Shown piece by piece: positions 43,908 to 53,219 of a stretch of 64,000 nt of DNA (its first letter is position 1; each line of letters begins with the position of its first letter). Made by a program: the position numbers and the translations under genes. The DNA is from Halieaceae bacterium. Lineage in GTDB: Bacteria > Pseudomonadota > Gammaproteobacteria > Pseudomonadales > Halieaceae. Below the pieces are notes generated by a model, which did no database searches, was not told where the DNA came from, and was given only the letters and a program-made list of their open reading frames with translations. The stretch lies in NCBI GenBank assembly GCA_902631395.1, contig CACOYM010000004.1, positions 1-64,000 of the forward strand, in the 5' to 3' direction.

Positions 43908-44624
43908 GGTCTTACCCCATTGTCGGTGATGGCGTTATGAAATGTCCGTGACAAAGCAAAATCAATGAGAGAGCGACCAACTTTAATTGCTATCCGCCAT
44001 GATTTCACCACGCTGCGAGATAGTGCCTCATGGAAGAGGCTGTACTTTACTTCGCTTAGTACTCGGACTGCAGCTGCAACCTTGCACTAAATTCAGTAGG
44101 CTGAAGATTGGTTTGAGTTTTCCATACTATCGATTTAAGCATCCATAGAGCGATAAGACCTCTTCAACCTCCACAATTTCTCTCTCGGAAAAATGGGCTT
44201 TTATGCACTTCAAAGTAACCATCTGTCATAGTCTTAGGTAGCGAGTCTCCGTGCCGGTAACCCAACTTTCTTATTGGCCGCATAGCTCGAATACGCCGCG
44301 CCGTATGTGCGCCCCACACCCGGCCGCTGATAATGCCGATTAGGCATTTCAGGTTTAGGTAGACCTCAACAGATTCAGGTACTGTTCGAAGCAAACTGCA
44401 TAATCTCTATGATAGCTCACGCCAGTGAACCAGGCTTAATAAGGCATTCGTTAGGTAGTCCGACTAAGCCTTCGCTTGCGCCGACATGCCGCGAATTTTG
44501 GCTGCTTCAACCCGCTGTGACGCTGGATTTCTGCACATCAACTGTATTTTATCACGTGGCACCAGAGGTGTTCGGACTGAGATGGATTTTCGGTATCAGA
44601 GCCGATGACCGGAGGGCACGTTGG
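43908..44624. other. Gene-poor stretch
   Basis: About 720 nt after the cupin gene with no supported gene, tRNA or terminator. A GCCTC/GAGGC hairpin lies near 44027-44042. Short open frames here have low-complexity or Arg-rich translations without recognisable domains. Confidence 0.45.
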
Positions 44625-44753
44625 TTAATTCTGCTTCCAATTTTCACCCGCTTTATCGAAGTGGTCGTTGCCACTTTCTGACATTTGGTGGGACACAATT
44701 ATTGCCGCCAAAATGATGGCGAGCACTACTCCAAAAATAACGCCTGATTTCAT
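44625..44753 (-). CDS. Small single-pass membrane protein
   Basis: A 42-residue protein, missed by length filters. From the ATG at 44753 it reads a hydrophobic helix, SGVIFGVVLAIILAAIIV (residues 3-20), then a polar tail SHQMSESGNDHFDKAGENWK ending at TAA. AAGGGGA precedes the ATG at about 7 nt, a good ribosome site. A clean helix flanked by a charged tail and a proper start in an otherwise gene-poor stretch is strong evidence for a real short gene. Function unknown; small membrane proteins of this kind often bind a larger membrane complex. Confidence 0.65.
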   Translation of the reverse strand: MKSGVIFGVVLAIILAAIIVSHQMSESGNDHFDKAGENWKQN

Positions 44754-45238
44754 CCGGGAATCCCCTTCAGCCATTTGTCAGAGGGTAGCGCTCTTTTGTA
44801 ATAAAAGCTAAGGGACCTGTACCCAACAGCTCTCTGACTGTCCATAGCGTGGCGCTCGATGACTCAAAGGTATTGTTCAAATCGTAAATTTAAGTGCACG
44901 ATGGCTTTGCCGAGGTGACCGAAGATGAGGTGCTTGCTAACACCTGCGACAATCGGACAGTTCCATCACTGCTTCGGGTCACTACAATTGATTGACCGCT
45001 GCAGGCGTGCGATGTGTCCACTGTTTCCCGGAAGGGCGGCCGAAGGACAGAGCGGCGTTGGGTACCTAAGTCACTTTGCCGGGAAAGGGGCGCAGCTAAT
45101 GCTGCTTCGTTAACTAGCGCAACACTTCTGCCGTGTGTTGGGATGTGCACGATCTCCAGAGTTTCCAGTGATTTCCAAGAAAAGCCTGGGCGAATTTAAT
45201 GTGGCGGTAAAGTCCGTGTTCGAGTGTACTCTCAAGGC
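44754..45238. other. Gene-poor stretch before dinB
   Basis: About 485 nt without a supported gene. Short frames on both strands (for example 44890-45150 minus) have no domain features. The dinB promoter is probably in the last 100 nt; I see no LexA box of the standard CTG-N10-CAG form that I would defend. Confidence 0.4.
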
Positions 45239-46312
45239 ATGCAGCGCAAGATTATCCATATAGATGCCGATTGCTTTTATGCGGCCATCGAGATGCGGGA
45301 CCGCCCTGAGTTGCGAGGTATTCCGATGGCGGTGGGTGGCAGCGCCGAGCGACGTGGTGTGCTGACAACTTGTAATTATGATGCCCGTGCCTACGGGGTG
45401 CGCTCGGCTATGCCAACAGCTCAGGCGCTGAGGTTGTGTCCGCAGCTGGTGGTGGTCCCACCGCAGATGCACAATTACCGCGAAGCGTCCAGAGTGATGC
45501 GGGGCATCTTTTCAGAATTCACCGAGGTGATTGAACCACTCTCGTTGGACGAGGCTTACCTCGACGTCAGCGAAATATCCGATGAGGAACTCACTGCGAC
45601 ACGGATTGCCAAGGCGATCCGGCAGCAGGTTCGAGAGGAGCTCGATATCACCGTGTCGGCCGGCGTCTCGGTCAACAAATTCATTGCCAAGGTCGCTTCT
45701 GACTGGAAAAAACCAGATGGGCTTACTGTGGTTCCGCCAGATGAGGTCGATGGCTTTGTTGCCGCATTGTCGGTAAAAAAAATCCCGGGCGTAGGAGCGG
45801 TCACGGCCGAAAAAATGCATCGTTACGGGCTCAGAACGTGTGCCGATGTCAGGGACTGGAGCTTGCATGATTTACGCCGTCGGTTTGGCAGATTTGGGGT
45901 GGTGCTCCATGAGCGGTCGCGAGGCCGTGATGAAAGGCCTGTACAATCCGGCCGAGTGCGCAAATCTGTCAGCGTTGAACGTACGTTTTCTGAGGACGTC
46001 AGTGGCCCTCTAGAGTGGTCGCCAATTGTCGAGCGTCTTTACATTAGCTTGATGGAGCGCATTGAGGCGGCGAAAGCCTGGCATGCCATTGATAAGGCTT
46101 TTGTCAAACTAAAATTCAGCGATCTTACAACGACAACTGTAGAGAGAGTCGGCACCAAAGCCGTGGAAGCCGATTACCAGTCTCTGTTAATAGAGGGGTG
46201 GCAGCGCAAGGCCAAACCGTTGCGGCTAATTGGTTTGGGCGTGCGTTTGATCGACTACGGCGACCATGCATCGGAACGATTGCCCTTCTTGGATAGGCCA
46301 CTGGCTGAATAA
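45239..46312 (+). CDS. dinB: DNA polymerase IV
   Basis: A Y-family translesion polymerase of 357 residues that copies past damaged bases. The catalytic core is intact: IIHIDADCFYAAIEMRD holds the first metal Asp (residue 9) and the steric gate Phe13, and PLSLDEAYLDVSE holds the second acidic pair. The thumb/helix-hairpin-helix motif appears as KKIPGVGAVTAEKMHRYGL and the little-finger domain follows. ATG 45239 matches the usual MRKIIH-like start; a GTG 15 nt earlier is in frame but would add unusual residues. I do not see the C-terminal clamp-binding motif clearly; the tail ends PFLDRPLAE. Confidence 0.93.
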   Translation: MQRKIIHIDADCFYAAIEMRDRPELRGIPMAVGGSAERRGVLTTCNYDARAYGVRSAMPTAQALRLCPQLVVVPPQMHNYREASRVMRGIFSEFTEVIEPLSLDEAYLDVSEISDEELTATRIAKAIRQQVREELDITVSAGVSVNKFIAKVASDWKKPDGLTVVPPDEVDGFVAALSVKKIPGVGAVTAEKMHRYGLRTCADVRDWSLHDLRRRFGRFGVVLHERSRGRDERPVQSGRVRKSVSVERTFSEDVSGPLEWSPIVERLYISLMERIEAAKAWHAIDKAFVKLKFSDLTTTTVERVGTKAVEADYQSLLIEGWQRKAKPLRLIGLGVRLIDYGDHASERLPFLDRPLAE

Positions 46313-46451
46313 TGACGCAGGGCTTAACTATTGGCAGAGGCTATGCCAATCTTACGCAACGAAGGAACATGCCGTCTAACTCTGCCCTCGAATATGATGG
46401 CGTGGTCATGCATAGGTGGCTAACACTCCTTACTAGTGAGGAATTCTTACC

Positions 46452-47063
46452 ATGTTGACTCTGCACTTTGCCCCCAACAGTCGGGCTAGTCGCACTCTAT
46501 GGCTACTTGAAGAGCTCGGCCTCGAGTACGAATTGAACCGCATGGATTTTCACCCCAAGGATCTCAAGTCCGACGAGCACCGCGCTCGGCATCCGCTGGG
46601 TCGTATCCCGGTGCTGGATGACGGCGACGTATCGATTTACGAGTCGGGCGCCATTGCCGAATATATTCTCGAGTGTCACAAAAATGGTGGCTTGAAGCCT
46701 GCCTCGGATGACCCGCGATTCCCCGAGTATCTGCAGTGGTTCCACTACTGTGAGGGTATGGTGATGCCGCCGGTCAATACGATTGTCGTGCATACCATAC
46801 TGCTCCCACCAGAGCGTCAGGACGAGACGGTTCGGGGTCAGGCGGAGAGATTGTTGGCAAAAGCCTGGGCGCCCGTGGAGTCTGCGATGGAAGGGCGAGA
46901 GTATCTAATCGGCGACTTCTCTGCCGCCGATACAATGCTGGGTCACGCCTGCATCATGTCCAAGCGCCTGGGGATCGTTACCGATGAGGCGTTGCCGAAT
47001 CTGAGCGCCTACGCGGATCGCCTCATGACTCGACCGGCCTGTGCCAAGGCGTTTTCTGCATGA
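46452..47063 (+). CDS. Glutathione S-transferase family protein
   Basis: A 203-residue thiol transferase. The N-terminal thioredoxin-like domain begins LTLHFAPNSRASRTLWLLEE and has the cis-proline and gamma-glutamyl binding motif in GRIPVLDDGDVSIYESGAI. The C-terminal all-helical domain includes the N-capping box region GDFSAADTMLG. The ATG follows TGAGGAATTC. Ser in NSRASRT may be the active-site residue. It precedes the acyl-CoA ligase gene with about 80 nt between. Substrate unknown; a role in detoxifying sulfur metabolites from the neighbouring pathway is possible. Confidence 0.88.
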   Translation: MLTLHFAPNSRASRTLWLLEELGLEYELNRMDFHPKDLKSDEHRARHPLGRIPVLDDGDVSIYESGAIAEYILECHKNGGLKPASDDPRFPEYLQWFHYCEGMVMPPVNTIVVHTILLPPERQDETVRGQAERLLAKAWAPVESAMEGREYLIGDFSAADTMLGHACIMSKRLGIVTDEALPNLSAYADRLMTRPACAKAFSA

Positions 47064-47145
47064 TTTTTACTGGCACACGCTCTGAGACGCCTGCGTGATA
47101 CGGTGACTGTCTTTTAAGCCACCGACTCAGGGAGTGCAGCCCGAC

Positions 47146-48771
47146 ATGAGCCTTTATTCTGGGGCCGAACTCGATAAAAACGAGGCGAACTTCGCGCCGC
47201 TGACTCCGGTCTCGGTACTGAAGCGCACCGAGCGGGTGTATCGCGATCTGCCTGCTCAGATTCACGGCCGTATCCGTCGTAACTGGGGAGAGGTCGCCGA
47301 GCGCTGTAAGCGCCTGGCTTCCGCGCTCTCCCGACGCGGCGTTGGGAAAGGGGACACTGTGGCGCTTATCGTCCCCAATATCCCGGAAGCCCTGGAGTGT
47401 GCACTGGCCGTTCCCATGCTGGGCGGCGTACTGAATGCCAATAATGTCAGGCTGGATGCTGCGACTCTGGGTTTCATTCTCGAGCACGGCGAGGCCAAGG
47501 TATTGCTCGTTGATACCGAGTTCTCCGTGTTGGCGCGAGAGGCGGTTCGTCACTCCGGGCGTGATCTGTTCATCGTTGATATCGAAGATACTGAGGGGCC
47601 AGGTGGTTCTTGTATCGGTGAGCTGACCTATGAAGCCCTATTGGCAGAGGGCTCGTCTGACTTCCCTTACGCCCCGCCGGATGATGAATGGGATGCGCTG
47701 GCGCTGAATTACACTTCGGGCACGACAGGGCAGCCAAAGGGCGTGGTTTACTCGCATCGCGGTGCCTGGACCAATGCGGTCAACAACGTAGTGACCTGGG
47801 AGATGCCTCATCATCCCGTGTATCTTTGGACGCTGCCGCTTTTTCACTGCAATGGCTGGTGTTTTCCCTGGACGATCACGTTGCTGGCGGGTACCCATGT
47901 TTTCCTGCGTAGCCCGTCGGCTGAGGGGATCTACGGTGCCCTCGCGCGGCACGGAGTGACCCATCTCTGCGGCGCGCCGATCATTATGTCGATGATCACC
48001 GGTGCCAGTGACGCCGAGCGGCAACCGTTCTCGCAGTCTGTTCGCATGATGACAGCTGCTGCACCGCCACCACCGCAAGCAATTCAGGCGATGGAACAAA
48101 TGGGGATCTCCATTACACATGTCTACGGGCTGACTGAAGTCTATGGCCCCGCTGTCGTCTGCGCGGAACGGGCGACCTGGTCCACGCTCAATGCCGAAGA
48201 GCAGGCCAAGCTTAAAGCTCGACAGGGTGTGGCGTATGAACTGCAGGAGGACGTGCTGGTGCTGAATCCCGATACCCGCACTCCGGTGCCCTGGGATGGT
48301 GAGACTCAGGGAGAGGTTGCGTTTCGCGGCAATATCGTCATGAAGGGCTACTTGAAACAGCCCGAAGCTACTAGAGAAGCGTTCGGCGACGGCTGGTTCT
48401 GGTCAGGAGATCTGGCGGTGCAACATCCCGATGGCTACATTGAGATCAGGGATCGCTCAAAAGACATCATCATTTCAGGGGGCGAGAACATCTCATCCAT
48501 TGAAGTGGAGAATGCGCTCTATAGTCATCCGGCAGTGGCCTTTGCGGCGGTAGTGGCGATGCCCGATAACAAGTGGGGCGAGGTGCCCTGTGCTTTTGTC
48601 GAGCTGGCTGAGGGCAGTGAGCTCAGCGAGGCAGATTTAATTGACCATGCTCGCGGGCGACTCGCCGGCTTCAAGCGCCCGAAGCGCGTCGTTTTTGAGC
48701 CGCTCCCTAAAACCATGACCGGGAAGATCCGAAAGAATTTGCTCCGTGAACGCGTTGCCGACTTGGTCTAG
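47146..48771 (+). CDS. AMP-forming acyl-CoA synthetase, DmdB-like
   Basis: A 541-residue adenylate-forming ligase that would activate a short- or medium-chain acid to its CoA ester. The AMP-binding motif is YTSGTTGQPKGVVYSHRG, and later signatures are YGLTEVYGP, WFWSGDLAVQHPDGYIEIRDR and the catalytic lysine near PKTMTGKIRKN. The N-terminal phrase FAPLTPVSVLKRTERVY is the style of 3-methylmercaptopropionate-CoA ligase (DmdB). The gene is convergent with a DmdA-like demethylase, whose product is methylmercaptopropionate, which supports this. Other medium-chain acids are possible. Start taken at ATG 47146 after GGGAG; a GTG 12 nt earlier is in frame. Confidence 0.85.
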   Translation: MSLYSGAELDKNEANFAPLTPVSVLKRTERVYRDLPAQIHGRIRRNWGEVAERCKRLASALSRRGVGKGDTVALIVPNIPEALECALAVPMLGGVLNANNVRLDAATLGFILEHGEAKVLLVDTEFSVLAREAVRHSGRDLFIVDIEDTEGPGGSCIGELTYEALLAEGSSDFPYAPPDDEWDALALNYTSGTTGQPKGVVYSHRGAWTNAVNNVVTWEMPHHPVYLWTLPLFHCNGWCFPWTITLLAGTHVFLRSPSAEGIYGALARHGVTHLCGAPIIMSMITGASDAERQPFSQSVRMMTAAAPPPPQAIQAMEQMGISITHVYGLTEVYGPAVVCAERATWSTLNAEEQAKLKARQGVAYELQEDVLVLNPDTRTPVPWDGETQGEVAFRGNIVMKGYLKQPEATREAFGDGWFWSGDLAVQHPDGYIEIRDRSKDIIISGGENISSIEVENALYSHPAVAFAAVVAMPDNKWGEVPCAFVELAEGSELSEADLIDHARGRLAGFKRPKRVVFEPLPKTMTGKIRKNLLRERVADLV

Positions 48772-48832
48772 CGCGAGTTGCCCTGAGTCTCACAGAGCCG
48801 CACCTCAACCGGTCATGTCGAGGGTATCACGC

Positions 48833-49990
48833 TCACGTCGTCAAGCCGGCAGTGATCTGTTTTTTGGGGTCGTAAAATGGTTTTGGGACGATCGTTCCGC
48901 TCCGCGTCTCACTAGCTACTCGGACGTCGCAGCTGGTGCCAACACCGCTGTGTGCACTCGCTACCATGGCTAGTGCGATGTTCTTTTGAAGGCGCGGCGA
49001 ATACACTGCTGAGGTGACTTTACCGATCGCTTCGCCGTTTATCTCAAGCGACCAGAACTGAGTGTTGGGGCCTGGGAGCGGCTCACCGTCAATCTCGAGT
49101 CCAATCTGCTGCCGGACAATACCCTGCTGTTGCACCCGCTTGAGTGCGGCTTTACCAATGAAATCTGCGGGCATCTCAAGATCAACGAGTCTTTCCAAAC
49201 CAAGCTCGAAGGGGTTGGTCTGGGCATCCATGTCGGCATGGTAGGAGAGCATGGCGCCCTCAATGCGCCGAATCGAAGAGGTGTGGCCGGGCTTTAGTCC
49301 CATTGGCTCACCCACCGCCATCAGCTTCTCCCAGAGTGCTCCGCCTTGGCTGCTATTGAGTAAGTAAAGCTCATAGCCCAGCTCGCTGGACCAGCCGGTC
49401 CGCGAGACCACCAGCGGAATACCATCGAGTTCGAAATGATCCAGCCAGTAGTATTTGAGATCACGAATCGACTCACCAAACAGTGCTGCCATGATGTCGC
49501 CGCTCTTGGGGCCCTGAATTTGAAGCGGCGACACATCCGGTTCGCTAATTTCCACGTTGAGGCCCGCGTGGGTGGCAACGCCCTGTGCCCACATCAGCAC
49601 ATCGCTATCGGCCAGTGATAGCCAGAAACGGTTCTCCTCAAGGCGCAGTAGCACTGGGTCGTTCAGAATGCCCCCGGCTTCGTTTGTGATCAGCACGTAT
49701 TTACACTGACCCACCGCGCATTGGGACAGATTGCGGGGCGTGAGCAATTGCATGAACGCTGCCGCGTCTGGTCCGGTTAGCTCAACCTGCCTCTCGACGG
49801 CCACGTCACACAAGATGGCATCATTCACCAGGTTCCAAAAGTTTTGCTCGGGGTTACCGAATGACCGCGGGATGTACATGTGGTTGTAAACCGAGAAATC
49901 GGTGGCGCCCCATCTGACGGTGGCATCAAAAAACGGTGACTTCCGAATCTGGGTACCAAACCCAAAGTCTTTGATTGTGGTGGCGGACAT
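48833..49990 (-). CDS. DmdA-like folate-dependent demethylase (GcvT family)
   Basis: A 385-residue protein of the aminomethyltransferase/DmdA family, predicted to move a methyl group from dimethylsulfoniopropionate to tetrahydrofolate. Compared with my memory of DmdA, it shares FSVYNHMYIP, VERQVELTGPDA, LLTPRNL, GQCKYVLITNEAGGILNDPV, SLADSDVLMWAQG and EPDVSPLQIQGPKSGD. These are closer to DmdA than to the glycine-cleavage T protein. The late GYELYLLN and FIGKAALKRV segments complete the fold. ATG 49990 follows TGAGGAA at 6 nt. It converges on the DmdB-like ligase, and no lipoamide-protein genes are near. DMSP is likely but a related betaine cannot be excluded. Confidence 0.68.
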   Translation of the reverse strand: MSATTIKDFGFGTQIRKSPFFDATVRWGATDFSVYNHMYIPRSFGNPEQNFWNLVNDAILCDVAVERQVELTGPDAAAFMQLLTPRNLSQCAVGQCKYVLITNEAGGILNDPVLLRLEENRFWLSLADSDVLMWAQGVATHAGLNVEISEPDVSPLQIQGPKSGDIMAALFGESIRDLKYYWLDHFELDGIPLVVSRTGWSSELGYELYLLNSSQGGALWEKLMAVGEPMGLKPGHTSSIRRIEGAMLSYHADMDAQTNPFELGLERLVDLEMPADFIGKAALKRVQQQGIVRQQIGLEIDGEPLPGPNTQFWSLEINGEAIGKVTSAVYSPRLQKNIALAMVASAHSGVGTSCDVRVASETRSGTIVPKPFYDPKKQITAGLTT

Positions 49991-50257
49991 ATTGTTCCTC
50001 AAAACAAAGGATGGACTCAGTACCCAGCTATCTTGAATTGGCGCCGCTTTTGTACGGTGCAAGCAGCAAACTCGGTTGCTTCAAGCCGAAACTTTTTTAC
50101 CTAAAAGCGCTGAACGGATATGTAGAAGCATCTATGTACTGCTGTCATGGGCGAGCACGCGGGATGCGACGCAGGCGCGGAAGTGCAGATAACAATCCGT
50201 TCTGCCGGTTAGGCCGTATCGCCATAGCAATCCGACGTATCCCCATACTGGTCTCCC

Positions 50258-51733
50258 ATGAATAAACTTCGTCAGGAGTGGTTCTCCAATATCCGCAGCG
50301 ATCTGCTGGCCGGTTTGGTGGTGGCACTGGCGCTCATTCCCGAGGCCATCGCGTTCTCCATCATCGCAGGTGTCGATCCACGCGTGGGGCTCTACGCCTC
50401 TTTCTGTATCGCTGTGGTCATCGCCTTTGCAGGCGGGCGACCAGGCATGATCTCCGCCGCGACGGGCGCCATGGCGCTCTTGATGGTGACGCTTGTGAAA
50501 GAGCATGGGCTTGAGTACCTGTTTGCCGCCACCATCCTCACCGGTATCCTGCAGATTATTGCGGGTTGGATTCGCCTCGGTGAACTGATGCGCTTTGTAT
50601 CGCGTTCAGTGGTCACGGGTTTTGTCAACGCTTTGGCAATTCTCATCTTTATGGCGCAGCTGCCAGAACTTATTGATGTGCCCTACGCGGTGTATGTGAT
50701 GGCTGCTGCTGGGCTGGGTGTCATCTACGGATTGCCCTTTATCACGCGCGTGGTGCCGTCTCCTCTGGTGGCGATTGTGTTGCTCACAGCGGTGTCGATT
50801 TATTTTGGCGTCGACGTCCGCACGGTGGGCGATATGGGCGATCTCCCCTCAACGCTCCCCATGTTTTTGATCCCTGATATTCCACTTAACTTGGAGACGC
50901 TGGGGATCATCTTTCCCTACGCCGTGACGCTGATGGTGGTGGGCCTACTGGAGTCCCTCATGACGGCGACGATTGTCGATGACCTGACCGACACCACCAG
51001 CAACAAAAGCCGTGAGTGTATGGGGCAGGGCGTGGCCAATATTGCCAGCGGTTTTTTGGGCGGCATGGCGGGCTGCGCGATGATCGGACAGTCAGTAATT
51101 AACGTGAAATCTGGCGGCCGTGGGCGCCTGTCCACACTGAGTGCCGGCGTTTTTCTGCTGCTGCTACTTCTGTTTTTCAGCGACTGGGTTCGTCAGATTC
51201 CCATGGCGGCCCTGGTTGCGGTCATGATCATGGTGTCGATTGGGACCTTTAATTGGGACTCCATTCGTAACCTGCGCACCTATCCGCCCAGCTCCAGTGT
51301 GGTGATGTTGGTTACGGTAGCGGTCACCGTCTCCACGCATGATCTTGCTCAGGGCGTGTTGTCAGGGGTACTGCTTTCAGGCTTCTTCTTTGCTCAAAAG
51401 GTCGGTCGTATTCTGGTTGTTCGTTCCCAGTCCGAGGACGAGGGCCGCGTTCGTACCTATACCGTGCTGGGTCAGATTTTTTTTGCCAGCGCCGATCGGT
51501 TTGCCCAGTCTTTCGATTTTAAAGAGGTGATCGATACCGTTCGGATCGATGTGAGCCGCGCCCACTTTTGGGACATTACGGCGGTCAGTGCCCTGGATAA
51601 GGTAGTGCTCAAGTTCCGTCGTGAGGGCGCAGACGTCGAGGTGATCGGTCTCAATGAGGCCAGCGCGACTATGGTGGATCGCTTTGGTTTGCACGACAAG
51701 GAAGGGGCGGAAGACCTGCTCCTGCCTCAATAG
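50258..51733 (+). CDS. SulP-family anion transporter
   Basis: A 491-residue inner-membrane transporter of sulfate, bicarbonate or a dicarboxylate. The N-terminal membrane part has about 10-12 helices; the SulP signature [20 protein letters not shown] is complete and the internal [20 protein letters not shown] is the second conserved block. The C-terminal STAS domain (about residues 390-491) includes [20 protein letters not shown]. Start at ATG 50258, which has no clear ribosome site. A Usp gene follows 6 nt later, a pairing seen with some bicarbonate-type SulP proteins. Substrate is not determined. Confidence 0.9.
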   Translation: MNKLRQEWFSNIRSDLLAGLVVALALIPEAIAFSIIAGVDPRVGLYASFCIAVVIAFAGGRPGMISAATGAMALLMVTLVKEHGLEYLFAATILTGILQIIAGWIRLGELMRFVSRSVVTGFVNALAILIFMAQLPELIDVPYAVYVMAAAGLGVIYGLPFITRVVPSPLVAIVLLTAVSIYFGVDVRTVGDMGDLPSTLPMFLIPDIPLNLETLGIIFPYAVTLMVVGLLESLMTATIVDDLTDTTSNKSRECMGQGVANIASGFLGGMAGCAMIGQSVINVKSGGRGRLSTLSAGVFLLLLLLFFSDWVRQIPMAALVAVMIMVSIGTFNWDSIRNLRTYPPSSSVVMLVTVAVTVSTHDLAQGVLSGVLLSGFFFAQKVGRILVVRSQSEDEGRVRTYTVLGQIFFASADRFAQSFDFKEVIDTVRIDVSRAHFWDITAVSALDKVVLKFRREGADVEVIGLNEASATMVDRFGLHDKEGAEDLLLPQ

Positions 51734-51739
51734 GCATCG

Positions 51740-52609
51740 GTGATGAAGCAACTAAAAAAGATTCTCGCCTGCGTTGATCAGTCGCCGTATGCCGATTTCG
51801 TGGCTGAATATAGCGCTTGGGCCGCGCAGAAATTTGGATTGCCGCTTGAGTTACTGCACATCATCGACAGACATCAAGAGACGGCGACCAGCGACGATCA
51901 CAGTGGCGCCATTGGTTTTGATGCGCAGGAGAATCTGCTCAACCGCCTGACCGAGGAAGAGGGGGAGCGTTCGCGGGCGATCCGGGAACAGGGCCGACTC
52001 TTTCTCAATGAGCTAAAGGTGCGTTGCGAGCAACGTGAAGGCACTGCGGTTGATGTCCGGCAACGCTACGGGCAGTTGCTGGAGACACTCGATGAACAGC
52101 AGCAGGATGTGGCGCTCTATGTCTTAGGCCGCCGCGGCAAGTCGGCCACTCAAACCCAGCGCGACTTGGGGCGGCATGTTGAGAGCATCAGCCGTAAGAT
52201 TCGCAGACCTATTCTGACCGTCTCCAAAGCTTTCTCCGAGCCAAAAAGCTTATTAGTGGCGTTTGACGGTAAGCGCATGACGCGCAACTGCATCAGCATG
52301 CTGGCTGCTAATCCCTCACTCACGGATTTACCTGTGCACGTGGTCATGTCGGGTAAACAAAACGGTGAGGCAGACAAGCACTTGGCGTGGGCGAGCAGCA
52401 CTTTGGCAAAAAATGGGTTCGAAGTGGAGACGGCCTATCTGCCCGGAGATCCGGAGCAGCAGATCACGCAGGCTATCGCTGATCGGGATATCGACATGTT
52501 GGTAATGGGCGCCTATAGCCGGTCGCCTTTGAAGAGCTTGTTTCTTGGCAGTAAAACCAATGATCTGCTTCGCGCCTCAAAAGTGCCTACTGTAACGATG
52601 CATCTATAG
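51740..52609 (+). CDS. Tandem universal stress protein (UspA family)
   Basis: A 289-residue cytoplasmic protein with two UspA folds in tandem (about 1-150 and 165-289). The first opens KKILACVDQSPYADFVAEYS; the second opens KSLLVAFDGKRMTRNCISML and ends VMGAYSRSPLKSLFLGSKTN, where the G-x2-R/G-x9-G/S-type nucleotide loop is recognisable. It likely binds ATP or another nucleotide. GTG 51740 and ATG 51743 are both possible starts, 6-9 nt after the SulP gene, so it probably modulates or responds to the same anion transport. Not linked by sequence to a specific stress. Confidence 0.85.
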   Translation: MMKQLKKILACVDQSPYADFVAEYSAWAAQKFGLPLELLHIIDRHQETATSDDHSGAIGFDAQENLLNRLTEEEGERSRAIREQGRLFLNELKVRCEQREGTAVDVRQRYGQLLETLDEQQQDVALYVLGRRGKSATQTQRDLGRHVESISRKIRRPILTVSKAFSEPKSLLVAFDGKRMTRNCISMLAANPSLTDLPVHVVMSGKQNGEADKHLAWASSTLAKNGFEVETAYLPGDPEQQITQAIADRDIDMLVMGAYSRSPLKSLFLGSKTNDLLRASKVPTVTMHL

Positions 52610-52709
52610 CGGCCAGTCCTCGCGTCCCGCCGCCTTGCGTGCTTTTCGTTTTAGGGCTGCATCAGTTCTTCAGAACGATAATGTTTGAGCAATCTTGCAA
52701 TCGAGTCGT

Positions 52710-53219
52710 CTAACCTGTGTCTCGCAGGAGTTTCAAAAATGCCCACTGGCTGCTTAGCCAGGTACTGTGTTTAGGTAAATCGTCGTCGATGTCAGCGGTG
52801 CGGGTGCCATAAAAGACGTGCATGACGCTCGGTGGCAACGCGCTGGGGTCAATAAAATTCTGCGTCGAAATAAACACATACCCTTTCTCTCCCTCTCCCA
52901 TCTTCGCCGTAACGGGTTTGTGACAGGCATCGCAAATACCGCGGTCAATCGCAACAAAGCGCTTGTATTTGCCGTAGGTGGTAGCCTGCTCGGGTAGCTT
53001 CACCGCAGGCAAATTGAATAAGGTCACATCTGCAAAGGGCGCCTGATATTTATCCTGACAAATCGTACAGTGGCAGAAAAAGCGAGCGATGGGCTCACCT
53101 TGAGCCGAAAATTTATTGGTACCGCAGGGGCACTGGCAAGCGTGTTCCATTCTGATTTTGACTCCTTGGCATCTGGGGCATGGTTGCCGCTGACTCTGCC
53201 AGTGAGAAAGACTCTTCAT
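52710..53219 (-). CDS. GFA-family zinc protein (glutathione-dependent formaldehyde-activating domain)
   Basis: A 169-residue protein of the GFA/CENP-V fold. The zinc-binding cysteines are HACQCPCGTN and FFCHCTICQDKYQAPFAD, with a later CDACH pair near residue 100. Its start overlaps the stop of the spermidine-dehydrogenase-like gene by four bases (ATGA), which supports the 169-residue reading over an internal ATG at 53150; the additional N-terminus adds a CPRC pair. GFA proteins are proposed to handle formaldehyde-glutathione adducts or small carbonyls. Such a product could arise from the upstream amine or methyl-group oxidation; this link is inference. Confidence 0.8.
   Translation of the reverse strand: MKSLSHWQSQRQPCPRCQGVKIRMEHACQCPCGTNKFSAQGEPIARFFCHCTICQDKYQAPFADVTLFNLPAVKLPEQATTYGKYKRFVAIDRGICDACHKPVTAKMGEGEKGYVFISTQNFIDPSALPPSVMHVFYGTRTADIDDDLPKHSTWLSSQWAFLKLLRDTG

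Noticed and set aside
44409-44681. A 90-codon plus-strand frame in the gene-poor stretch
   Set aside because: Overlaps the better-supported 42-residue membrane protein on the other strand and has no domain or ribosome site.
44890-45150. An 86-codon minus-strand frame before dinB
   Set aside because: Ser/Thr/Arg-rich, no similarity recognised.
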